Source of the DNA: Kiritimatiellia bacterium
Lineage (GTDB): Bacteria; Verrucomicrobiota; Kiritimatiellia; RFP12; UBA1067
NCBI GenBank assembly: GCA_017613085.1
Contig: JAGAEL010000021.1
Span: 1-35,620 of the forward strand
Direction: 5' to 3'
DNA length: 35,620 nt
The notes below the pieces were generated by a model. It did no database searches. It was not told the origin of the DNA and saw only the letters and a program-made list of their open reading frames with translations. This document shows positions 15,826 through 22,434 of this stretch, in pieces. How positions within the stretch are numbered: position 1 is the stretch's first letter; the number at the start of each line of letters is the position of its first letter. A program made the position numbers and the translations under genes.

Positions 15826-16080
15826 GGCGCATCCGCGAATCGTGCAATCCGTCCTTTATCTCACGCGGAGGAACGGGCGGGAGGGTCGCGCCCCGTCGCG
15901 ACCGAGTGTCGGATGTCGGGTGTCGGGTGTCGCCTGTCGTGCGGGAGGGCGCGTGTCCCCACGCGCCGCATGGGAACGGACGCGACAAAGCGCGTCCCTC
16001 CCCTTCCTTGCTCCTTGTAAAGGAGACAACTAAGACAACCGAAGACAACCTTTTTGTTGTCCCTTGTTGTCCTTGTTGTC
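15826..16080 (+). repeat. Mosaic palindromic intergenic repeat, copy 3
   Basis: The 421-base gap between 15718 and 16138 holds a 22-bp element (15826-15847, identical at 18897-18918). After it come module A (GGGAGGGTCGCGCCCC...), module B (four TGTCGG-type repeats), module C (two hairpins, ending CGCGTCCCTCCCC) and a GACAAC/GTTGTC array. A CGCGGAG-rich tail follows to about 16125. The promoter of the 15717 gene occupies the left part of the gap. No coding region is supported. Confidence 0.85.
16025..16080. repeat. Symmetrical GACAAC / GTTGTC triple-stem hairpin
   Basis: GACAAC at 16025, 16034 and 16044 faces GTTGTC at 16056, 16066 and 16075. All three pairs share the same centre, giving three 6-bp stems separated by small symmetrical internal loops around CTTTTT. 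It is related to the array at 7065-7127. Confidence 0.85.
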
Positions 16081-16138
16081 GTTTTATCTTTCGCGGAGAG
16101 GCAGAGAGCGCGGAGCGAGAAGATAGGGAGGTAATCTG

Positions 16139-16309
16139 TCAAGGACCATGGATAAACCAAGCAGCGAGTCCGTATTCCCTTCTCCCCGACCGCCCGTACG
16201 CGCATCCGCTGTAACCCCGCGTTCCTCCGTGACAAGACGGCAAACAACGCCACGCCGATGCACAGCCTGTCACAATGCACAGCCAAAGTTTTTTTCCGGA
16301 AAATGTCAT
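16139..16309 (-). pseudogene. Decayed N-terminal copy of the 16383-17957 membrane protein
   Basis: Read from ATG 16309 the product begins MTFSGKKLWLCIVTGCA, nearly identical to residues 9-22 of the gene at 16383-17957 (SKKLWLCMVTGCAL). A net four-base loss then shifts the frame, giving unrelated residues and a TGA at 16139-16141. Nucleotide identity continues through the shift: about 64 bases at 16240-16303 match 17863-17930, including the segment encoding LFAVL. Everything after the membrane anchor is gone. A 13-codon ORF (16310-16351, AGGTGG upstream) ends directly at the start codon. It is probably the remnant of a tandem paralogue; a functional 56-residue peptide is unlikely. Confidence 0.75.
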
Positions 16310-16382
16310 TTATTCATCCCCGCGGTCCCCGACATATCGTCTGCAAACCATTTATTGTCACCACCTATATTCACGAAAGTTT

Positions 16383-17957
16383 TCATCGCATTGCACTCAA
16401 CTTAAGGCAATCGAACAGCCGCCAGGCGGCGACGTCCATTTCATGGTCAATCAAGTACAGTACGCCGTTCGTGTAGACACATCCGCATCCGCCTCCTGGC
16501 GGCATCAGCCCCGATAATCGATCAAAGGGGAGTCTGGAGATGGCGTCACTAGGAACGGGAACGCTACCCATTCTAATTCCATTGCGCCAAACCTCCGGAG
16601 GGGCCGTAAAGAAATATACGGTCCCCCCTCGTTCTGTAACTTTCCATGTCGAGTTATCTGTCGTTGCTGGAATCGCCTTGAATGCCTGTGAAAGCGTTCG
16701 AACGGGATGATTACCACGTTTGCGGGATGATGGCGTAACCCTAGCCTCCGTTCCATACCGTTCAAACTTGTACCTTACTATGCCGTCGTCGCCAAATACG
16801 CGGCTGAGTTCCCAAAACCGGAATGTCTTACCTTTCCAGAAAGAGCGGCATCTCTGCGCAATCGCCTCGATCGCCGCCCTCCTTGAAAGGCCGGACAAGT
16901 CGATCTCACCGAAATCCGATGTCACAAGGTCTTTTCCCGACTCTTCAAGGAGACAACATTCGGTGGTAAATGTCCTTCGGTAGGCAGGATCTATTCTTCC
17001 CGCAACACAATTGGCGATATAGGATTCAAAGCGGATTGATTCAGACCGGTCTTCGGGGCGGTCTGGCAAATGCCAAAGATGCGGCATCCCTGTTTCGATC
17101 TCCCTGTCGAAGAATGTTTCCTTGTCAGACACAATCAATTTCGCCAGTTGAAAGGCGGGCGACTCCGTTAATGCGACCAAATAGAGGAATCGATTCGAGT
17201 ATATGCAAACATCCGCGCCATCGGTAAGGCGCCCCGCGAGTCTGCCGAGCGCGAAAAATTCCCCTGCGTTCGGAGAGACTGCGGAAGCCAGTACGTGATA
17301 CTCGTTGAAAACTTCGGGCGGAGCCGCGATGACGCAGACATTCGTCCCGCAAGGCACGACACGCGGTAGGAGGGGTTCTTCGTCATGCAAAACGGAAGAA
17401 CAGACCGCGGACCAAAGGTCGGCGGTCTGGAAAAGATCGCGGGACGGGACGGCAAAGCCGCGTTCGGCGGCCAGGAAATCCCCGTTCCTTCGGACGTCGT
17501 ACCCGAATCCCCCGCCGGGAAGGATCCGCCTTGACAACCTGAAGAAATGAAAAGCAATATTCGGCCATTCAACCCGGCATCGGCGCAACAGACGACCAAG
17601 GCAGACATCCACCGGGGCTTTTTCACGGGGAAGTGAAAAAGCCTTGCGGAAACGCCAGTTCATCGAAATATCGGAATCATTGTTTTCGCTGAACAGCGCC
17701 TTCCTGAAAACCGTATCGATCCTCCCCTCCGCGCTTTCCTCCAAATACCGGCGGATGGAATCGAAACCGGGATTGGAGGTAGACGTACAGAGAACCGTGT
17801 CGACAGCCGGGACGGGAGGGGCCGACGGATGCGGCTTCGCCGCCCGGTCCACGTTCCACCGGAACAAGACGGCAAACAAGGCCACACCAAACAATGCACA
17901 GCCTGTCACCATGCACAGCCAAAGTTTTTTACTATCAATCGTCACTTCTTCTGCCAT
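16383..17957 (-). CDS. Membrane-anchored protein with an internal tandem duplication, unknown family
   Basis: A 524-residue protein. It has a short cytoplasmic N-terminus, one membrane segment at about 11-32 (KLWLCMVTGCALFGVALFAV), then a large extracytoplasmic part made of two homologous modules. Module 1 (about 65-300) and module 2 (about 325-520) share RRYLEESAEGRIDTVFRKA versus ESYIANCVAGRIDPAYRRT, an RxFW/FRLSR stretch, APPEV followed about 30 residues later by a GRLAG or DRLSG turn, and CIYSNRFLYLV versus CVYTNGVLYLI. I do not recognise the family. ATG 17957 lies inside the end of the preceding gene (16-base overlap), so translation is coupled. GC content is lower than in flanking operons. 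A remnant paralogue lies directly downstream. Confidence 0.75.
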   Translation of the reverse strand: MAEEVTIDSKKLWLCMVTGCALFGVALFAVLFRWNVDRAAKPHPSAPPVPAVDTVLCTSTSNPGFDSIRRYLEESAEGRIDTVFRKALFSENNDSDISMNWRFRKAFSLPREKAPVDVCLGRLLRRCRVEWPNIAFHFFRLSRRILPGGGFGYDVRRNGDFLAAERGFAVPSRDLFQTADLWSAVCSSVLHDEEPLLPRVVPCGTNVCVIAAPPEVFNEYHVLASAVSPNAGEFFALGRLAGRLTDGADVCIYSNRFLYLVALTESPAFQLAKLIVSDKETFFDREIETGMPHLWHLPDRPEDRSESIRFESYIANCVAGRIDPAYRRTFTTECCLLEESGKDLVTSDFGEIDLSGLSRRAAIEAIAQRCRSFWKGKTFRFWELSRVFGDDGIVRYKFERYGTEARVTPSSRKRGNHPVRTLSQAFKAIPATTDNSTWKVTERGGTVYFFTAPPEVWRNGIRMGSVPVPSDAISRLPFDRLSGLMPPGGGCGCVYTNGVLYLIDHEMDVAAWRLFDCLKLSAMR

Positions 17958-18838
17958 ACATCGAACTCGAACAATTCTTTCCCCTTCGGCGAGATACGGA
18001 ACCGGTTCCTCCCGGTCCACGAGTCCTTCACGAGGATTTCATGGCGGCAGCGTATTTCGCGGGCTTTCGCCTGAAGGTCGCGGACAAACTCCCGGGCCTC
18101 GGCCACGGTCAACGTCTCCACGCCGCGCCTCGCCGCCTCCGGGTTGTCCTCGATCCGCAGATACCACTGATACCGGCCTTTTTTCAAGGCAAGCGACCTC
18201 CCCGTCGCGAGAATGCAGGTTTCGGGCTCTAACCGCTCGACTTGAACTTTCCCGAAAATTGCCGGCAGGAATCTGCACGGGTAACCATAGCAATTTAAGT
18301 TTTCGAAATAATGCCGCCAGCGGCCGGAATGGCAAACTTCGCCCAAGATATGCAGCTGGCGGGCCACTTCAGACTGACGAGGATGTTCTTTCCGCAAATC
18401 ATCTTCAGACAGAAGACAACATGACCCACAAGCCTCTTTTGCCTTTTTATGATTGGCATTTTTGACAAGGTCGACAACATCGCTTTCGACTTGGACGACA
18501 ACCGCAATTTCCTTGAAACCTTCCTTCCGCAGCCGTTCGACAAGACGCCCCGTTTCCGTGGCGCCCACGCCTTCGGGAAGGAAAACCGTCACGGGACGTT
18601 CAAATTCAACCGCGCTCGGAATAAGAAACCCCCTGCGCAAAATTTCCCATTTTTCCTCGTTACTGATTAACTCGTAAGGAATGACATCCGATTCGCGGAT
18701 ACCCTTGTCCCCCGAATACCGAAAGGTGTAACGACAAATTGCCAATACAAGCAAGACAAGAAACGACAGGGAACATCCTAGGAACAAAACGAAACATAGA
18801 CGCCGCCTCGTTATTTTTTTGAAAAATTCAAATCGCAT
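17942..18838 (-). CDS. Membrane-anchored hypothetical protein
   Basis: A 298-residue protein of unknown family. Basic N-terminus (FFKKITRRR), one membrane helix at about residues 13-34 (RLCFVLFLGCSLSFLVLLVL), then a soluble domain. The domain includes SAVEFERPVTVFLPEGVGAT (about 75-94), a GFKEIAVVVQVESDVVDLV segment, a cluster of cysteines (KEACGSCCLL) and a C-terminal region with WYLRIEDNPEAARRGVETL. It is coupled to the duplicated membrane protein that follows and shares its lower GC, so the two may form an inner-membrane complex. ATG 18838 has no ribosome site and lies where transcription should start from the promoter at 18845-18873, suggesting a leaderless mRNA. Confidence 0.7.
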   Translation of the reverse strand: MRFEFFKKITRRRLCFVLFLGCSLSFLVLLVLAICRYTFRYSGDKGIRESDVIPYELISNEEKWEILRRGFLIPSAVEFERPVTVFLPEGVGATETGRLVERLRKEGFKEIAVVVQVESDVVDLVKNANHKKAKEACGSCCLLSEDDLRKEHPRQSEVARQLHILGEVCHSGRWRHYFENLNCYGYPCRFLPAIFGKVQVERLEPETCILATGRSLALKKGRYQWYLRIEDNPEAARRGVETLTVAEAREFVRDLQAKAREIRCRHEILVKDSWTGRNRFRISPKGKELFEFDVWQKK

Positions 18839-18844
18839 GGGGGT

Positions 18845-18873
18845 AGTTTAACACCGCCTTCTTGTTCAGACAA
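18845..18873 (-). promoter_or_regulatory. Promoter predicted to give a leaderless transcript
   Basis: Minus strand TTGTCT, 17-base spacer, TAAACT. Only six bases (ACCCCC) separate the -10 from ATG 18838, placing the expected start of transcription at the start codon. Confidence 0.55.
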
Positions 18874-18896
18874 GTTGGAAATTGGATGAATGCACG

Positions 18897-19130
18897 GGCG
18901 CATCCGCGAATCGTGCAAACAAGTGCCACGGAGAACAGGGGGTGATCGGGAGGGACGCGCTTTGTCGCGTCCGTTCCCATGCGGCGCGTGAGGACACGCG
19001 CCCTCCCGCACGACAGGCGACATTCGACATTCGGTCGCGACGGGGCGCGACCCTCCCGATTGTTCCTCCGCCTCTCCGGATGAAACAAAAGACGGACGGG
19101 ACGAAGCCCGTCCCTCCCGGAACGAAAAAT
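18897..19130 (-). repeat. Mosaic palindromic intergenic repeat, copy 4
   Basis: Part of the 473-base gap 18839-19311. It begins with the 22-bp element at 18897-18918, then (inverted relative to copy 1) modules D (CCACGGAGAACAGGG), C, B and A, ending CCCTCCC at 19057. Next comes a GGACGGG/CCCGTCC hairpin at about 19094-19113. On the minus strand this hairpin is followed by GTCTTTTG and could weakly terminate transcription. A CTCTGCG/CTCCGCG-rich stretch (19165-19208) precedes copy 5. No coding region is supported in the gap. Confidence 0.85.
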
Positions 19131-19212
19131 TAGCCGTGTAGAGCGGGTAGAACGTGTAGGGCGTTGCACGCTCTGCGCCCTCCGCGTCTCTGCGCCTCTG
19201 CGTGAGATAATA

Positions 19213-19297
19213 GACGCGCTTTGTCGCGTCCGTTCCCATGCGGCGCGTGGGGACACGCGACCCTCCCGCACGACAGGCGACACCCGACATCCGATCC
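19213..19297 (-). repeat. Mosaic palindromic intergenic repeat, copy 5 (modules C and B)
   Basis: Starts GACGCGCTTTGTCGCGTCCG and continues through the second hairpin of module C and module B. It matches copy 4 closely but lacks modules D and A. It ends 15 bases before the cutC stop. Confidence 0.8.
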
Positions 19298-19311
19298 ATG
19301 GAACGGGGATT

Positions 19312-20040
19312 TCAGCTGACGGCGGCGCGGGCGGAACGAATACGGGCGGCATCCGTGCGCCAAAGGGAATACTCGTTCAAACCGGGAAATCCCATCGGGA
19401 CACCGTCGCGCCGGAACGTCATTCCGCTGTCGAGTGTGATCTTGCCCGACATGTGGAAACTCGTGCAGCCGGTAGAGACCCGCATTTCCCGGATCGCGTC
19501 GGCATCGACACCCGCGCCGACCAGGATCTCGATCCGTCCCGCAGCCCGTCGCCGGAGTTCGGCGATCAATGCCGCGCCTAGCCGGCAGGACGCCTGCTGT
19601 CCAGAGGTGAGGATGGTGTCAAAACCGAGCGAGACGGCCTCTTCAAGCGCGGCGAAGGGATCGGAACAGAGATCGAATGCCCGGTGGAGCGTACAACGCA
19701 TCTCCCCGGCCGTCTCCACCATCTGTTTCAAAAACGGGAGGTCGAGTCGCCCGTCAGGCAGCAACGCGCCGGTCACGATGCCTTCCGCACCGTGCCCGCG
19801 CCAGTGCCGCGCCTCTGCCAGCATCATTTCTTTTTCAGGCTGCGTGTAGAGGAAGTCGCCGAATCGCGGGCGGACCATGACGCGCATCGGGAGCGCGACG
19901 CGGCGCCTGACCGCCTCGAACAGCGCGGGCGTCGGCGAGAGTCCGCCGATGACGAGCGCGGAACAAAGTTCCAACCGCTCCGCCCCACCCTCCTGCGCGG
20001 CGACGGCAGATTCCACGGAATCGATGCATACTTCCAGCAT
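19312..20040 (-). CDS. cutC: CutC family protein
   Basis: A 242-residue TIM-barrel protein covering the whole CutC family. Motifs: the N-terminal LEVCIDSVESAVAAQEGGAERLEL, GGLSPTP, MVRPRFGDFLY, GAEGIVTGALLPDGRLD, HRAFDL, ILTSGQQASC and the C-terminal FHMSGK. CutC was first linked to copper homeostasis in Escherichia coli; that role is disputed and its reaction remains uncertain. Start ATG 20040 lies three bases after the stop of the transglutaminase-like lipoprotein gene, so the two are probably co-transcribed. No copper-related neighbour is present. Length is standard and no residue looks unusual. Confidence 0.95.
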   Translation of the reverse strand: MLEVCIDSVESAVAAQEGGAERLELCSALVIGGLSPTPALFEAVRRRVALPMRVMVRPRFGDFLYTQPEKEMMLAEARHWRGHGAEGIVTGALLPDGRLDLPFLKQMVETAGEMRCTLHRAFDLCSDPFAALEEAVSLGFDTILTSGQQASCRLGAALIAELRRRAAGRIEILVGAGVDADAIREMRVSTGCTSFHMSGKITLDSGMTFRRDGVPMGFPGLNEYSLWRTDAARIRSARAAVS

Positions 20041-20043
20041 GAC

Positions 20044-21171
20044 CTATTTCTCCTTCCGGCGGTCCGTCCAGTTCAACACCACCAGTTTCTGTCCCGCGCC
20101 GAACTCCGCTTCCCCCGCCGGTCTGAACAAACCATCCGCGACCTTGACCTCGATACGGACCTTGGTGCGTTCCGGGAGCGCCACCGCGAAGTGGTCGTTC
20201 ATGTCGTGCGACTCGTCGTAGGTGACGCCCTCGGCAAGCACACTCCCCGTTCCGGGCGCCGTCAAACGGAACGCCACGGGGACGCGCCGCCCGTCTGCGT
20301 CGCGCGCGACGAACGCGAGCCGCGATTTGGAAAGCCCGTCGTAAAAACGGCGGTAACTCGCCGTCACGTCGTCGGCGGGAACGGACGCGAAGGCGCCGCC
20401 CTTGCGCCAAGGCAGACGGAAGGAAGCCGGTCCGGGACTCCAGCGGGCGGCGTAGATGCGCGTCCTCGGGTTTGAAGCGTCCGCCATCGCCGCATAGGGA
20501 ACGAACCACGCCTTGTCCGGCGGCGCGAGCTTGCCGTCTTCGGGATCGTTGAAGAAGTGCCACGTCCCGTTGTCGTAGTATTCCGCCCACGAATGGTTGC
20601 CCGGTATCGTCGTCCAGTTGCACCCCGTGAAACGGGCGGGGATGCCGCAGGCGCGGTAGACATCGACCTGGAGGATGGTGAGGCCGGTACACGAAGCCAT
20701 GTGGATGCGCATGGAGTGGAAGGGGGACTGGTCGGGTTTGTCGCGCTTCGTGTTGTAGTAGACGCCGAGCGTGCGACCGATTTCCGCGTTGATCTTCTGA
20801 ACGGCCTCGCCGGTCGTCTTGCAGTCTTTCACAAGCGGCCAGAACATTTTCCGGAAAAGCGGGCGCCAGTCGTCCACCTCTTCGTCGATCGACGAATACG
20901 GGAGGACGTACTCGCGGAAAATCCCTTCCGTGATGGTTTCACGCCACGGCGCGACACGGAGGGCTTCGCGGGCCAGCGCGACATTGGCACGGAGGTATTC
21001 CTCGCCCACGCTGCCCCGGTCTTTCTCCGGCATGTATTTCACAAGGAACGTGTAATCATCCATCGGCGCGGATTCGCATTTCTGCGTCTCCGCCCGCAAG
21101 GAATCACAGCCAACAATCCCAACGAGAACGGGCAAGAACACCGCCCTTCCCCACACGCTGTTTCTACGCAT
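20044..21171 (-). CDS. Transglutaminase-like lipoprotein
   Basis: A 375-residue exported protein starting at ATG 21171, with AAGGAG six bases upstream; an in-frame ATG at 21186 lacks a ribosome site. A lipobox, GIVGC with C22, predicts a lipoprotein. The papain-like transglutaminase core has Cys161 in MASCTGLT, His193 in PGNHSWAEYY and Asp209 in FFNDPEDG, the expected catalytic triad in order and spacing. The C-terminal third (about 260-375) is beta-rich with a carboxypeptidase-regulatory-like look. Such proteins act as periplasmic or surface proteases, peptidases or cross-linking enzymes; which applies here is unknown. It is the first gene of a two-gene unit with cutC. Confidence 0.85.
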   Translation of the reverse strand: MRRNSVWGRAVFLPVLVGIVGCDSLRAETQKCESAPMDDYTFLVKYMPEKDRGSVGEEYLRANVALAREALRVAPWRETITEGIFREYVLPYSSIDEEVDDWRPLFRKMFWPLVKDCKTTGEAVQKINAEIGRTLGVYYNTKRDKPDQSPFHSMRIHMASCTGLTILQVDVYRACGIPARFTGCNWTTIPGNHSWAEYYDNGTWHFFNDPEDGKLAPPDKAWFVPYAAMADASNPRTRIYAARWSPGPASFRLPWRKGGAFASVPADDVTASYRRFYDGLSKSRLAFVARDADGRRVPVAFRLTAPGTGSVLAEGVTYDESHDMNDHFAVALPERTKVRIEVKVADGLFRPAGEAEFGAGQKLVVLNWTDRRKEK

Positions 21172-21200
21172 ATCCGGCTCCTTCAAACTGACAGGCGGTC

Positions 21201-21230
21201 AGTATACATGGGCAAGCAGAAAATAGGAAC
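21201..21230 (-). promoter_or_regulatory. Probable promoter of the transglutaminase-cutC unit
   Basis: Minus strand -10 TATACT (21201-21206) with only a weak -35 (TTCCTA) 17 bases upstream. A CTGAC/GTCAG inverted repeat (21189-21203) overlaps the -10 and may be an operator or a leader hairpin. Confidence 0.4.
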
Positions 21231-21270
21231 AGATAAATTATCAACAGACGACCCCCGTAAACTTTTCATA

Positions 21271-21298
21271 GTCACACGCACCGCTTTTGTGGTATTAT
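21271..21298 (+). promoter_or_regulatory. Possible promoter of the TPR-YdbH-MMPL operon
   Basis: Extended -10 TGGTATTAT at 21290-21298, about 26 bases upstream of ATG 21325; the -35 (GTCACA, 16-base spacer) is weak. It faces the transglutaminase promoter in a 153-base divergent gap. Confidence 0.4.
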
Positions 21299-21324
21299 AC
21301 AGGCCTTTTCGGGAGAAACCAGTC

Positions 21325-22407
21325 ATGAAAAAGCAACGTATCATACCTGCCGTCTTGACCGTGCTTTGCGCGGCGTTCGTGTTTTCGTCGTATGCGAAGG
21401 AGGATGCCGCGCCGAAAGATGCCGCCGTGAAGGACGGGAAGGCCGAAGCCCCCGCCCAACCGGCGGAGAAGAAGGACACGAAAAAAGGCAAACCGAAGAA
21501 GGTTTCGGAACTGCTTGCCAAGGCGAACGACCTGATGGCCGACGCCCAGTCCGCGTATATGGACGGCGAGTCGAAGAAGGCGATCGAGCTGTACCGCGAC
21601 GCGTTGAAGGAGATCGACCGCGTGGAAGAGGAGAACGCCGACCGCGTCGATTCCGCCGAGTTCGCCCCCGTCCGTTTCCGCCGCGCCCTGTGCGAGACGG
21701 AAATCGACCGCATCATGCTGGAAGATGTTTCGGCGACTTCCCGCACCATCGCCGTGACCGATACGTCCGCGCTGGAAAAGAAACGGGCGGAACGGAAACG
21801 GGCGGCGGAGTCCAACCATGTCGAAGACGCAACCATCAAGCTCTCTGCGCGTAAATCGGCGAACGAGGCCCTGATCGCGGAAAAGAAGGCCGAGGCGGAT
21901 GCGAGAAAAAAAGAAAAGGAGAAGGAGAAGCAGGCCGTGGCGGCCATCTCCCCCCTCGCGGAACTGGAGTTCGCGAAGGATATGTTTTCCATGGACCGGC
22001 TGAAGGATGCCGAGAATTCCCTGATAAAGGTGTTGCGGATCGACCCCGAAAACCGTCAGGCGCGTTTCCTCCTGGCCCTGGTCCAGCTGCGCGACGGGAG
22101 GGCGGGCGACGCGACGGTGATCCTCGACGACCTTCTTGCCGACAATCCGAAGGATGAAGCCGTCCTGCTGCTCGCGGCGGCGGCCTGTTCGGCATCGGCG
22201 AACTACCCCAAGGCGATGGAACACCTGGACGCCGCGATGAAGAGCAACCCGACCCGCCCGGACGGGTATTACAACATGGCGTGGCTCCTGCTGGAACTGA
22301 AACCGGGCGAGACGAAGGACGCCGCCGCCTACTACCGGCAGTCCGTCAAGCTGGGCGGACGCCGCGACGCCGAACTGGAACGGCGGCTGGGCATGAAAAC
22401 CGAATAG
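21325..22407 (+). CDS. Exported tetratricopeptide-repeat protein
   Basis: A 360-residue protein. ATG 21325 has GGGAG nine bases upstream. A signal peptide covers about residues 1-24 (QRIIPAVLTVLCAAFVFSS). A low-complexity Lys/Ala/Pro/Glu segment (about 25-58) follows, then a first helical repeat (SELLAKANDLMADAQSAYMD... YRDALKEI), and a highly charged predicted coiled coil (about 150-210, with KKAEADARKKEKEKEKQ). Three or more canonical TPRs come at about 215-345, such as FAKDMFSMDRLKDAENSLIK and YPKAMEHLDAAMKSNPTRPD. TPR proteins are scaffolds, so no reaction is implied. It leads an envelope operon with the YdbH-like and MMPL genes (27 bases to the next), suggesting a periplasmic assembly role. 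Confidence 0.85.
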   Translation: MKKQRIIPAVLTVLCAAFVFSSYAKEDAAPKDAAVKDGKAEAPAQPAEKKDTKKGKPKKVSELLAKANDLMADAQSAYMDGESKKAIELYRDALKEIDRVEEENADRVDSAEFAPVRFRRALCETEIDRIMLEDVSATSRTIAVTDTSALEKKRAERKRAAESNHVEDATIKLSARKSANEALIAEKKAEADARKKEKEKEKQAVAAISPLAELEFAKDMFSMDRLKDAENSLIKVLRIDPENRQARFLLALVQLRDGRAGDATVILDDLLADNPKDEAVLLLAAAACSASANYPKAMEHLDAAMKSNPTRPDGYYNMAWLLLELKPGETKDAAAYYRQSVKLGGRRDAELERRLGMKTE

Positions 22408-22434
22408 ACGGCGGTTTCCCCGCCGGATGGTGCC

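Noticed and set aside
15861-16286. Minus-strand frame of 141 codons over the repeat
   Set aside because: Its start lies in the frameshifted pseudogene and the rest translates the palindromic repeat; the KKLWLC homology is in a different frame.
18811-19352. Several open frames of 75-175 codons across the repeats, with GRDKARPS-like translations
   Set aside because: The same peptide fragments recur wherever the palindromic repeat occurs, so they are repeat translations, not genes.
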